Of a stretch of DNA of 64,000 bases, positions 38,307-46,927 are shown in pieces; within the stretch, counting starts at the first letter, position 1, and the number at the start of each line of letters is the position of its first letter. The stretch spans positions 124,001 through 188,000 of the forward strand of contig NZ_JPWI01000007.1 of NCBI RefSeq assembly GCF_003326795.1, given 5' to 3'. Source of the DNA: Thalassospira profundimaris (GTDB taxonomy: Bacteria; Pseudomonadota; Alphaproteobacteria; Rhodospirillales; Thalassospiraceae). The notes under the pieces are model-generated. The model was not told the DNA's origin. It made no database searches and saw only the letters and a program-made list of their open reading frames with translations. The position numbers were made by a program, and so were the translations under genes.

Positions 38307-39386
38307 TTACTTCACTTCTTCTGCAGTGTAGTAGCCAGAGCCAAGAATGATTTCTTCCCAGTTGGACTTGTCAACCATGACCGGCTCAAGCAGGTAGGAA
38401 GGAACAACCTTGACGCCATTGTCATAGGTTTTGGTGTCGTTGATGGTCGGCTCGCGACCGGCAAGAACATCGTCAACCATGGAAACGGTTACACGTGCAA
38501 GTTCACGGGTATCCTTGAAGATGGTGGAATACTGTTCGCCAGCAAGGATCGACTTGATCGACGGCAGCTCGGCATCCTGACCGGAAACGACCGGCATTTT
38601 CATGTCGCCAGAGCCGTAACCGACCCCTTTGAGCGAGGAAAGAATACCAATCGACAGACCGTCATACGGCGACAGAACACCATCGACCTGTTCGTCGGTG
38701 TAATATGCCGAAAGAAGGTTATCCATACGTGCCTGTGCAACCGCACCGTCCCAACGCAGGGTACCAACTTTGTCCATGCCCATCTGGCCGGATTTGATCA
38801 CGACATCACCGCTGTCAATTAGCGGCTGAAGAACGGACATGGCACCATTATAGAAGAAATAAGCGTTGTTATCGTCCGGCGAACCGCCGAACAGTTCAAC
38901 ATTGTAAGGCGGATTGCCCGCAGCAGCCAGACCGTCAACCAGTGAGGTCGCCTGCTGAACACCAACCTTGAAGTTATCGAAGGTCGAATAGTAGTCGACA
39001 TTGGCACTTTCGCGGATCAGGCGGTCATAGGCAAAGACCTTGATGCCCGCAGCAGCAGCATTTTCCAGCGCGTTCGAAAGAGTTGTGCCATCGATTGCGG
39101 CAATCACCAGAACATCAACGCCCTTAACGATCATGTTTTCGATCTGCGAGAGCTGGTTCGGAATGTCGTCTTCTGCATATTGAAGGTCGGTTTTGTAACC
39201 GGCTGCTTCAAACTGCTCGACCATCGAGTTGCCATCAGAAATCCAGCGTGCCGAAGATTTGGTCGGCATTGCGATCCCGACATAGCCTTTTTCGGCGGCA
39301 TGTGCATAACCGCCAGAAATCATCGGGCTCATCATTGCGGCCGCACCAAAGGCGACCCCTGCCATTACGGCACTGAGACGTTTCAT
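38307..39386 (-). CDS. chvE: Sugar-binding protein ChvE
   Basis: Periplasmic binding protein for several aldoses; in rhizobia-like bacteria it also presents sugars to chemoreceptors. Start at ATG 39386, preceded by GGGAGGA on the minus strand. It has 359 residues with a signal peptide cleaved near YAHA-AEKG. The mature part ([18 protein letters not shown] and [16 protein letters not shown]) is the ChvE/XylF fold. It is the first gene of the chvE-gguA-gguB unit, divergent from gbpR. Confidence 0.93.
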   Translation of the reverse strand: MKRLSAVMAGVAFGAAAMMSPMISGGYAHAAEKGYVGIAMPTKSSARWISDGNSMVEQFEAAGYKTDLQYAEDDIPNQLSQIENMIVKGVDVLVIAAIDGTTLSNALENAAAAGIKVFAYDRLIRESANVDYYSTFDNFKVGVQQATSLVDGLAAAGNPPYNVELFGGSPDDNNAYFFYNGAMSVLQPLIDSGDVVIKSGQMGMDKVGTLRWDGAVAQARMDNLLSAYYTDEQVDGVLSPYDGLSIGILSSLKGVGYGSGDMKMPVVSGQDAELPSIKSILAGEQYSTIFKDTRELARVTVSMVDDVLAGREPTINDTKTYDNGVKVVPSYLLEPVMVDKSNWEEIILGSGYYTAEEVK

Positions 39387-39569
39387 AGCTATCCTCCCTA
39401 CAAGACACGGCATATCAGCCATTTTTGGTGCCCGACTTTCTCAGGCAAATTGCGCCTGAACATGTCGTGTCTTTGTTTTCAATTGATAATGCATCCCATT
39501 TCCCAAAGGACACGGCGCCATTATTCAGAGGCACAACATAACAATCAAATAAGTAATTTCGAAACTTGC

Positions 39570-39585
39570 ATATCAAAATTGATAT
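39570..39585. promoter_or_regulatory. Palindrome before gbpR
   Basis: ATATCA-N4-TGATAT (39570-39585) in the AT-rich gap between chvE (-) and gbpR (+). It overlaps a TATAAT hexamer at 39583-39588. Candidate regulator site for the divergent pair; the overlap suggests autorepression. No direct evidence of binding. Confidence 0.4.
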
Positions 39586-39615
39586 AATACAATCCCCACC
39601 AAGGGAGGAACAACC

Positions 39616-40602
39616 ATGTCCGAGTTTCGAAATAACCAGCCACTGAGCTCTGCCAAGTCCTTGCTTTTTCGATCAGGAAACCTGTTTCAACGCGGGCTCA
39701 AGCTCAGCCATCTGCGCATGATCGTAGCCATGGAAGAAACCGGGCAGATCAGTCTGGCTGCCGACATGCTTAAAACCTCCCAGCCAGCGGCATCACGACT
39801 GCTTTCGGAAATGGAGAACATCCTTGAAGCGCGGCTGTGCGTGCGTAGCCCGCGCGGGATCGAGATGACCAATGCCGGCCGCGCCCTTGCCCGGCGAGCA
39901 CGCAGCATGCTGATCGAAATCCGCGAGGCCGAACGCGAAATCGAAGACATCAAGCATGGCGGCGGAACGGTTTTTGTCGGTGCGGTGACGGCAGCGGCGG
40001 TGGATCTGGTCGTTCCGGCCATTCGCAGCGTGCAGGCGGTCAACTCGTTACTGGAAGCCCATGTCAGTGTTGGTCCGTCGCATTTACTGATCAAGGATTT
40101 GCTGGCGGGCGATCATGACTTTGTCATTGGTCGCGTGCCCGAGGACATGAATCCACGGCAATTCAACATCCGCGAAATTCGCAGCGAAAAAATCCGCCTG
40201 ATGGTGCGCACGGGACACCCGTTGCTTGAAGCCAACAAGCCGATCACCCTTGCCCGACTGGCCAAGTTCGAATGGATATTGCCCCCGCCGGGCAACCTGA
40301 TGCGTCGAACCATCGAAGACGTATTTATTTCGCGCCATCTTCCCTTGCCGCATTCAAGCCTGAACTCGGCATCCTTGCTGGTGACGCTTGCAACGCTTGC
40401 CGATACCGATGCCATAGCACCGATGGCCGAGGAAGTCACAACCCTTCTGGCAAGCGGCGGGCTCATTACCGAACTTCCGTTTGACGGGATGATTGAAATC
40501 AAACCCTACAGCCTGATCACCGCGCGTGGTCATCGTCTGTCCCCGTCTGCCCAGCTGGTATCGGATCATGTTCTTGCCCGTATAGAAAAACCGCTGCTTT
40601 AG
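39616..40602 (+). CDS. gbpR: LysR-type sugar-transport regulator GbpR
   Basis: The 328-residue LysR protein has an N-terminal extension of about 30 residues before the helix-turn-helix (KLSHLRMIVAMEETGQISLA, residues ~29-48). Such an extension and the QPAASRLLSEMENIL segment match GbpR/galactose-binding-protein regulators of Agrobacterium and Azospirillum, which control chvE in response to arabinose and galactose. It is divergent from chvE here, as in those organisms. The GGGAGG site lies at 39602-39607. Confidence 0.88.
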   Translation: MSEFRNNQPLSSAKSLLFRSGNLFQRGLKLSHLRMIVAMEETGQISLAADMLKTSQPAASRLLSEMENILEARLCVRSPRGIEMTNAGRALARRARSMLIEIREAEREIEDIKHGGGTVFVGAVTAAAVDLVVPAIRSVQAVNSLLEAHVSVGPSHLLIKDLLAGDHDFVIGRVPEDMNPRQFNIREIRSEKIRLMVRTGHPLLEANKPITLARLAKFEWILPPPGNLMRRTIEDVFISRHLPLPHSSLNSASLLVTLATLADTDAIAPMAEEVTTLLASGGLITELPFDGMIEIKPYSLITARGHRLSPSAQLVSDHVLARIEKPLL

Positions 40603-40706
40603 GCCAATATATCCGGATCGGTTATTTGGTTAAATTCTGTGCGTTACAGCCAGACTGACGTAAGCTACTGTCATACAACAAAATATATTCTGGTCGAGAA
40701 TCATAT

Positions 40707-41753
40707 ATGCCGCGCATCGCACACTATCTGGGGACCCTGATCGCTGTTTGCGGTCCGTTTGTCGCATCATTTGCGATGGCAACGGAATCCGAAGAACCGC
40801 ACCCGGAAGGCCCGACATTTGCGTTGATGGATTTGCGTGGTACCACCGCATGGGCAATCACGCAGTATCAGTGGCTTGAACCCGGTGAAGATGCCCTTGA
40901 CGCCGTAATTTCCGCAGCAGGCAGGGACAGCATGCGCCTTGATTTCGCAATGGACAGCATCGTTCCGTCCTATTGCGAATTGCGTCCCGATCCGGAAATC
41001 TGTGACGGTTCGGGCATTCCGGTGAGCTGGATGGAAGATATTCCGCAAACCATCTGCATGGATATTCCGTCCCCGGTGCGCGCCCGCCACAAGGACGTGC
41101 TTGGCAAGGCCGATCAGCTGTGCCTTGAACCGACCAGCAATCTGGCCTTTCCAAAGGACTGGCCGGAAAACACACAATGGACGCAGCTCCATCTCCATCA
41201 AACCGTAGAACCCGGCAAGGTACGCATCCAACACGGCACAGCGATTATTGATCTGGAAATATCGGATGCCATCGCGACCCGCCTTGCTTCTCTTTCAGAG
41301 CAGGGATACGGGCCCGTCATGATTGGTTGGGATCAGGCAACATTGCGTAAAACGCTTGGTCCGCAGCTTGACCAGTTTATCGCCGGTGACGATGAAAATT
41401 GCACCTATCTGCAACGCAACCTTGATCCATCCGGATTGGGATATCTGGTACTTGATGGCAAGCTTGCCCGGATTTCGCTTTATGCTGATGAATATGACGT
41501 GGCGACCAGTCTGGTCAAAACCGTCAACGGCATTGCCCTTGGCGCAACCCGTGACGACGTTTTTGCCGCCTTTGGCGACAAGGATCTGATCGAGGAAGAT
41601 CACGAATATCTTGGTGCCGATGCCCGCTACATCACCTGGTGGGCGGACACAGCCAAATCACGAGGCATTCGTTTTGAACTGAATGAAGATGGCCTTGTCA
41701 CGGCCATTCATGCCGGAACGGATGCGATCACGCTGCTTGAAGGCTGTTCCTGA
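40707..41753 (+). CDS. Secreted protein of unknown function, 348 residues
   Basis: An N-terminal signal peptide (cleavage near SFAMA-TESEE, about residue 26) is followed by a soluble domain. Four Cys in the first half (SYCELRPDPEICDG, TICMD, QLCLEP) and two later (NCTYL, EGCS) suggest disulfides in the periplasm. The C-terminal part (GIALGATRDDVFAAFG, then YITWWADTAKSRGIRFELNE in nearby residues) resembles the small beta-rich repeats of periplasmic proteins. No family name can be supported. Confidence 0.7.
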   Translation: MPRIAHYLGTLIAVCGPFVASFAMATESEEPHPEGPTFALMDLRGTTAWAITQYQWLEPGEDALDAVISAAGRDSMRLDFAMDSIVPSYCELRPDPEICDGSGIPVSWMEDIPQTICMDIPSPVRARHKDVLGKADQLCLEPTSNLAFPKDWPENTQWTQLHLHQTVEPGKVRIQHGTAIIDLEISDAIATRLASLSEQGYGPVMIGWDQATLRKTLGPQLDQFIAGDDENCTYLQRNLDPSGLGYLVLDGKLARISLYADEYDVATSLVKTVNGIALGATRDDVFAAFGDKDLIEEDHEYLGADARYITWWADTAKSRGIRFELNEDGLVTAIHAGTDAITLLEGCS

Positions 41754-41937
41754 GCCTGTGACCCGCCGACCAATCATCTGAAAAATCACAGCTTTTCCTT
41801 TGGCGTTGACAAGGTCTGCCAACGCCGTCAAAAGCGCATTCCGCACATGTCCGGTGCGGGTCAAAAACCAACAACAATATTGCCATCACCTTGCCGCAAA
41901 GCATGACCAAAAGGCGTGCTCGCGGAGACAAACACGA

Positions 41938-42492
41938 ATGCAAACGCCTATAACATCCAACCTTGTTGTCATCACCGGCGGCCCCGGTGTCGGCAAAACC
42001 ACTTTGATCAATCATCTTCATGAACGGGGCTTTGACACCAGTCCCGAGGTTGCGCGTGCGATCATCGAAGAACAGCAGGAACGCGGGGGCAATGCCCTGC
42101 CATGGGGGGATAATGACGCCTATGCGGGATTGATGTGCCGCCGCTCGATCCGCGCCTGGCAAGAAGCCATTCAATCCCATCCGCGAACCGTTTTTTGTGA
42201 TCGCGGTCTGCCCGACACCCTGGCCCATCGCAGGTTATCGAAACTTCCCGAAGATCAGGGATTGATGAACGCGATCCGGACCTATCGCTATCACAAGACG
42301 GCATTTGTTCTGCCGCCTTGGTCGGAAATATACAAAACCGACAACGCGCGAACACAAAGCTTCTCTGAAGCCGTCAGAACATATGTCGTGCTGTGCCGGA
42401 CCTATCATGAATGCGGCTATGAACTGGTCGAAATTCGCAAGGGCCCGGTCGAACAGCGCGCCGCCCAAATACTGACCCGCCTCAAACTGTAA
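41938..42492 (+). CDS. Small AAA-type ATPase/kinase-like protein (AAA_28)
   Basis: Start ATG 41938 with CGGAGA upstream (41922-41927). The 184-residue P-loop protein has Walker A VVITGGPGVGKTTLINHL near residues 10-27 and a likely Walker B/catalytic FCDRGLPDTLAH at about 84-95. This layout fits the AAA_28 family, nucleoside- or NMN-kinase-like enzymes of uncertain substrate. An alternative is a nucleotide-sensing regulatory ATPase. It is followed 10 bp later by the nuclease gene. Confidence 0.75.
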   Translation: MQTPITSNLVVITGGPGVGKTTLINHLHERGFDTSPEVARAIIEEQQERGGNALPWGDNDAYAGLMCRRSIRAWQEAIQSHPRTVFCDRGLPDTLAHRRLSKLPEDQGLMNAIRTYRYHKTAFVLPPWSEIYKTDNARTQSFSEAVRTYVVLCRTYHECGYELVEIRKGPVEQRAAQILTRLKL

Positions 42493-42502
42493 GTACGGCC
42501 AT

Positions 42503-42979
42503 ATGATACCCCAACCCTCTCCAAATCCGCGACTTGCCAAGCGCGCACTCATCACGCTTGTTGCCATCGGCACAGTGGTGACCGCCATCCCGGCCAGCGC
42601 TGCATGCTATGGTTGGCCGCTACGTGAACATAAGGGCGAATATGCCTATGACGGCGATACGATCTATGTCGCCATTCCCGGTCTGCCCGGCGAGATCGCC
42701 AATATGTCGGTGCGTGTACGCGGTGTTGATACACCCGAAATCCGCGGAAAATGTGAAAGCGAAAAGCAACTGGCGCAAAAGGCCCGTGATTATGCACGTG
42801 ACCGTCTGAAAACAGCCAAATCAGTTGAATTCTGCGAACCTGAATGGGGCCGGTATGGCGGACGCGTCGTGGCATCTGTACGTATTGACGGCAGTCCGCT
42901 TGATCTTGAACTTATCCATAACGGCCTTGCCCGCCCCTATGACGGCAAGACAAAGCGTCAGCCATGGTGCCAGGGCTAA
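42503..42979 (+). CDS. Secreted thermonuclease-like (SNase) protein
   Basis: The 158-residue protein has a signal peptide (cleavage near PASA-ACY, about residue 33) and a staphylococcal-nuclease fold: DGDTIYVAI, VRVRGVDTPEIRGKC and GRYGGRVVASVRIDG. The family uses an Asp-Arg-Glu triad with calcium to cut DNA and RNA. R in RVRGVDTPEI and the acidic residue after it are visible. Two Cys pairs suggest a periplasmic or secreted location. Confidence 0.85.
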   Translation: MIPQPSPNPRLAKRALITLVAIGTVVTAIPASAACYGWPLREHKGEYAYDGDTIYVAIPGLPGEIANMSVRVRGVDTPEIRGKCESEKQLAQKARDYARDRLKTAKSVEFCEPEWGRYGGRVVASVRIDGSPLDLELIHNGLARPYDGKTKRQPWCQG

Positions 42980-43118
42980 GCTAAGCCAAGACGCCCGCCG
43001 GATGTAACATCCCCCCGTCACATTGGTGTGAAGCCACTGGACAATCGCGATAATCCGACCATCTTTGGGAACGAGAAATTCAGCTATCCCGATGACCAAA
43101 GATGTGAAGTGACCGAAT

Positions 43119-43559
43119 ATGAGCAAATATCACAAAGACCCGGACGCCATCGCAGACCTGTCCCCGGAACAATATCATGTGACACAGGAAAGCGGCACAG
43201 AGCCGCCGTTCCGCAATGATTTCTGGGATCACAAGGAAGATGGGCTTTATGTGGACATCGTCTCGGGTGAGCCGCTTTTCACATCGCGTGATAAATTTGA
43301 TTCCGGCTGTGGCTGGCCAAGCTTTGTAAAGCCCGTTGAGTCCGATCACGTCATTGCCCGCGAAGACAACAGCCATGGCATGCGCCGGATCGAAGTCCGG
43401 TCCAAACATGGTGACAGCCATCTGGGCCATGTTTTCCCGGACGGGCCGCGTGATCGTGGTGGATTGCGTTATTGCATCAATTCCGCATCGCTGCGCTTTG
43501 TCACCGTCGATGATCTTGAGGCCGAGGGATATGGCGACTATCGCCACCTTTTCGATTAA
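43119..43559 (+). CDS. msrB: Peptide methionine-R-sulfoxide reductase MsrB
   Basis: Repairs the R form of methionine sulfoxide using thioredoxin. The 146-residue protein has the family core with SGCGWPSF (recycling Cys) and [11 protein letters not shown] (catalytic Cys near the C-terminus), plus [10 protein letters not shown]. The two CxxC zinc-site pairs typical of the zinc-binding subclass are absent ([11 protein letters not shown] in place of a CxxC), so it belongs to the zinc-free subclass. A strong terminator follows. Confidence 0.93.
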   Translation: MSKYHKDPDAIADLSPEQYHVTQESGTEPPFRNDFWDHKEDGLYVDIVSGEPLFTSRDKFDSGCGWPSFVKPVESDHVIAREDNSHGMRRIEVRSKHGDSHLGHVFPDGPRDRGGLRYCINSASLRFVTVDDLEAEGYGDYRHLFD

Positions 43560-43567
43560 TCAGAAAT

Positions 43568-43596
43568 AAAAAGACCGGCGCAAAGCCGGTCTTTTT
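43568..43596. terminator. Bidirectional terminator after msrB
   Basis: Stem AAAGACCGGC with GCCGGTCTTT, A-rich before and T-rich after, between convergent genes. Confidence 0.85.
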
Positions 43597-43621
43597 ATTT
43601 GTATGAGGATTTTCCACAACC

Positions 43622-44122
43622 TTAGAAATCACCCGGCGCACATTGCAAACAGGTCAGGCCCATATCGCGCCATTTATCGACCACGCGCCTGCGATCATCG
43701 ACCACAAGCCATGGATTAAACCCGTCGTCGATGATCTTTGCCAGAAGGTCTTCCTTGACCTCTTCATCGGTGCGGTGATCGGCGTCGACGGGGCGCAGAT
43801 ACATGCCATCAAACGGAATATTATGCGCACGCAGCCAGGATTCTGATCGATGCTGCCAGCCTGCCGGGCGGCCCGAACAGATCAAAATCGCATGGCCCGA
43901 CGCATGCAGGATACGCAAAAGCCGTTCGATATTTTCAATCGGCTTTGCATGGTCCATCGCGTCAAAAAACGCATCCCACTGTTTTTCCACACCGTGAACC
44001 AGATGCCCCAGGGCATCGGCATCGAAATGCGCGAGTGTTCCATCCATATCAAACACCACCGCATCCCGTGCAGTCACAGAAGTCGGTCGGGTTTGTTGCG
44101 CATCGGCGTTTGCGTTGGTCAC
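43622..44122 (-). CDS. HAD phosphatase, polynucleotide-kinase 3'-phosphatase type
   Basis: The 166-residue HAD protein has the nucleophile motif AVVFDMDGTLAHFD at about residues 21-34. It also has a Ser in motif II (ILICSGRPAGWQ) and an ending, VVDDRRRVVDKWRDMG then CLQCAPGDF, that closely recalls the 3'-phosphatase domain of T4 polynucleotide kinase. The substrate may be a nucleic-acid or other phosphate ester. It is the last gene of a minus-strand block; its start overlaps the previous stop by 4 bp (44119-44122). Confidence 0.75.
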   Translation of the reverse strand: MTNANADAQQTRPTSVTARDAVVFDMDGTLAHFDADALGHLVHGVEKQWDAFFDAMDHAKPIENIERLLRILHASGHAILICSGRPAGWQHRSESWLRAHNIPFDGMYLRPVDADHRTDEEVKEDLLAKIIDDGFNPWLVVDDRRRVVDKWRDMGLTCLQCAPGDF

Positions 44123-44709
44123 GCGGAGATCTCCTTGATCAGGGTTTCAGTCAGATAGTCATATTCCCATCCGGTCGGAACCGGACGGAACAGGATCGGG
44201 GTGGCATTGGGGACACGCGGCCCGTCGGCCTCGAACCCGGTCATATAAAGAATGCAGCGCGCCACACCGGAATGGGCAACAACAACGGTCAGGTCGTCGC
44301 TGACTTCTGCCAATGCCTGTTGCATGGCAAAGGAAACGCGCTGGCACATGGCATCAAACCCTTCGCCATTGGGCGGGGTTTCAAAGCGCGGGCACAATTC
44401 CGCAATCGGACGTCCTTCAAGATCGCCCCAATGCCGTTCGCGCAGACCATCAAGTACCTTGGCCTCATAGTCGGGCAGAACAAGGCTTGCCGTTGTCCGC
44501 GCCCTGTCTTGTGGACTGACATAAACCGCCCGCCATCTTGCCTGCGCCATCAGGGGCGCAATCGCGGTTGCCTGTTCGCGGCCGGTGTCATTCAGGGGCG
44601 GTTCGTTGGAACCTGCAATGATACCTGCGCGGTTGGCATCGGTTTCCCCATGCCGGATGAAGACAAACGGCAATTTGGGAAATTCGAACTTCTCAGCAGC
44701 ATAAATCAT
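44119..44709 (-). CDS. Histidine phosphatase family protein
   Basis: The 196-residue protein belongs to the phosphoglycerate-mutase/acid-phosphatase superfamily. The catalytic RHG is in FVFIRHGETDANRAG (about residues 16-30), and the second His is in VVVAHSGVARCI. ERHWGDLEG is a further family segment. It may be a phosphatase for a small phosphate ester. Tight spacing to the HAD gene and the ABC/MBL genes upstream suggests a common pathway, although 44 bp separates it from the MBL gene. Confidence 0.87.
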   Translation of the reverse strand: MIYAAEKFEFPKLPFVFIRHGETDANRAGIIAGSNEPPLNDTGREQATAIAPLMAQARWRAVYVSPQDRARTTASLVLPDYEAKVLDGLRERHWGDLEGRPIAELCPRFETPPNGEGFDAMCQRVSFAMQQALAEVSDDLTVVVAHSGVARCILYMTGFEADGPRVPNATPILFRPVPTGWEYDYLTETLIKEISA

Positions 44710-44753
44710 GATCAGGCATCACCCGTTTGAATATCGAAATGGATCGCAACCCA

Positions 44754-45842
44754 TTACAAATAGAACCGATCAGCAAGCTGTAGCCGTCCGTCGAACCCGT
44801 CGACAAGACCAAAATCCTCGGGACAACTATTGAAAAGCGGGACCACCTGCATGGCATGGCACTGATTGGCGAGTTCAATGACATGACGTGCCAGTGGATG
44901 AACGTTCCAGCGCCGGAAATGCGCATGGCCCTTTTCGACCATCTTGCGGGCTTCAATCGGCATGAAGCCGGTAAAGATCACATGGGCACTTGCCCCAAGT
45001 CGTCCGGCATCACGCCATTTATCAATCAGTTCGCGCGCCTTGCCATAGGTCGCACACGGTGCATGACATAACAGCAACCGGGCATCGGGATTGAAATGCT
45101 TTGCCTTGTCCTTAAGCCCGCGCAGACGCCGGATGGCATCGGCATTCACATAATCTGATCCATGGGCATCAAGCACCTGCTTGACCTGCCCATAGCAGCG
45201 ATCATCCATCGACCAGTCGGTCAGGCCGTGACTTTCAAACAAAAGCGCCATTTCCGCAGCCCGGCCACTTGGCGGCACAGGAAACAGGATTTGACCATCC
45301 AGCTTGGTCATGGTGGTCAGAAGACTGTCAATCCGGACCTGCTGGCTGAGTTGTTCCATGCCATATGATGCATCAAGCATCACAGTCGCGGCATCCGGGG
45401 GACTGTCATACAGGAAGTAATCGGATTCCTGACAGAAATCGCCGGAATAAAGCAACCCGCCCCCCAGTTCGAAATGCAGCCACACCCCGCCAAAGGAATG
45501 ACCGGTACGCCCGGTGGTCACCGTAACACCATCGACCTGAATTTCCCCGCAGGGCGGCAAGGGAATGACATTTGCCCCCTTGGGCAAGGATCGTGCGGTA
45601 ACTTCGGTACAATAGATCGGAAGGCCAGCCGCCACGATCTCGTCAGCAGCTCCGATATGGTCGACATGGTCATGGGTAATGAAAACGGCGTTAACTTTGT
45701 TAAGCCATGCCGGATCAAAACCCTGATCACTTTCCGGGCCGACGCCGCAATCAAGCATCCAGCGCCGGTTAAAGAATTCCAGTCGCAAACAGGCCGGGCC
45801 TTTTTCGCCAAGCCCGGAAAGAACACGCATGCGGGCAGACAT
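44754..45842 (-). CDS. MBL-fold metallo-hydrolase
   Basis: The 362-residue protein has the dinuclear zinc motif FITHDHVDHIG at about residues 53-63, with further ligands in TGHSFGG, YSGDF and, near the C-terminus, a His-rich segment (WNVHPLARHVIEL). The C-terminal half, with FTGFMPIEARKM, weakly recalls beta-CASP-type hydrolases that cut RNA or phosphodiesters. Its start overlaps the ABC ATPase stop by one base (TGATG), so it is translated from the same message. Possible job: cleave an imported phosphodiester. Confidence 0.75.
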   Translation of the reverse strand: MSARMRVLSGLGEKGPACLRLEFFNRRWMLDCGVGPESDQGFDPAWLNKVNAVFITHDHVDHIGAADEIVAAGLPIYCTEVTARSLPKGANVIPLPPCGEIQVDGVTVTTGRTGHSFGGVWLHFELGGGLLYSGDFCQESDYFLYDSPPDAATVMLDASYGMEQLSQQVRIDSLLTTMTKLDGQILFPVPPSGRAAEMALLFESHGLTDWSMDDRCYGQVKQVLDAHGSDYVNADAIRRLRGLKDKAKHFNPDARLLLCHAPCATYGKARELIDKWRDAGRLGASAHVIFTGFMPIEARKMVEKGHAHFRRWNVHPLARHVIELANQCHAMQVVPLFNSCPEDFGLVDGFDGRLQLADRFYL

Positions 45843-46927
45843 CAGGCAACCTCACCTGCTAGCCGGTCAAACACCCATCCGTCGGCGACTTTAAGCCCGA
45901 CCGGTTCGCCAACCCTGGCACGGCGGCTGGCATAAACCGGCAAGGTGTGGTCGTCATCAATCCGGACCGACAAACGGAACCGCCCGCCCAGATAAACGCA
46001 ATCCTCGACCTTGCCACGCAAGGGCGCACTGTCTTCGACCCAGACATCTTCGGGACGCAGGCACAACCCCGCCTGCCCGTTGATATGACCGCTATTGGCC
46101 AGTTTCGGACAAACGCGCGCGGCAATCCGAGTATCGCCCAGCCTGACTGAACATGTCCCGCCATCTTCGACCTGAACACCGGTTATCGGCAGGACCGACC
46201 CGGCCCCGACAAAACCCGCCACCATATGATCGGCAGGTTCACGATAAAGCGTTTCAGGGGCGGCCATCTGGCGAATATGGCCCTTGTCCATCACCGCAAT
46301 CCGGTCGGCCATTGCCATGGCTTCGGCCTGATCATGGGTCACGTAAATCATCGTGGCCCCGGTGCGACGATGGAAATCAAGAAACGCCTGCTGCATGGTT
46401 TCACGCAGATGCACATCAAGGTTTGCCAGCGGCTCGTCCAGAAGCACCGCACGTGGTTCCATCACCAGACACCGTGCCAGTGCCACACGCTGACGCTGCC
46501 CGCCGGAAAGTTCGGCAGGACTGCGATCCGCATAGGGACCAAGGGCAACGATATCGAGCGCTTCAGAGATGCGGCGATCACGTTCGACACGGTTCATGCC
46601 ACGTACTTCAAGCGGATAGCCGACATTGCGCGCTACCGACATATGCGGCCACAGGGCATAGGATTGAAACACAATGCCAAGATTGCGGTCTTCGGGACTG
46701 ACCATCAGACCTTTGGCAGGATCGGCAACCGCCTGCCCGCCAATTGAGATTTGCCCGTCATCGGGTTCTTCAAATCCGGCAAGCAATCGAAGCAACGTCG
46801 TTTTGCCACAGCCCGACGGGCCAAGCAGGGCGACGAATTCACCATCGGCGATATCAAGCGACACCTGATTAAGGGCACGATAATCACCAAAGCATTTTGT
46901 AATGCGCGAAAGATTTATGTCTGCCAT
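45842..46927 (-). CDS. ABC importer ATPase (Fe3+/phosphonate/sugar-phosphate class)
   Basis: The 361-residue ATPase has Walker A LLGPSGCGKTTLLRLL (about residue 34-49), signature LSGGQRQRVALARCL and Walker B AVLLDEPLANLD. A C-terminal TOBE domain follows (from about residue 240), as in FbpC/PotA-like importers. It overlaps the permease by 13 bp. Together with the single fused permease and the binding protein it makes a complete type I importer. Confidence 0.92.
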   Translation of the reverse strand: MADINLSRITKCFGDYRALNQVSLDIADGEFVALLGPSGCGKTTLLRLLAGFEEPDDGQISIGGQAVADPAKGLMVSPEDRNLGIVFQSYALWPHMSVARNVGYPLEVRGMNRVERDRRISEALDIVALGPYADRSPAELSGGQRQRVALARCLVMEPRAVLLDEPLANLDVHLRETMQQAFLDFHRRTGATMIYVTHDQAEAMAMADRIAVMDKGHIRQMAAPETLYREPADHMVAGFVGAGSVLPITGVQVEDGGTCSVRLGDTRIAARVCPKLANSGHINGQAGLCLRPEDVWVEDSAPLRGKVEDCVYLGGRFRLSVRIDDDHTLPVYASRRARVGEPVGLKVADGWVFDRLAGEVA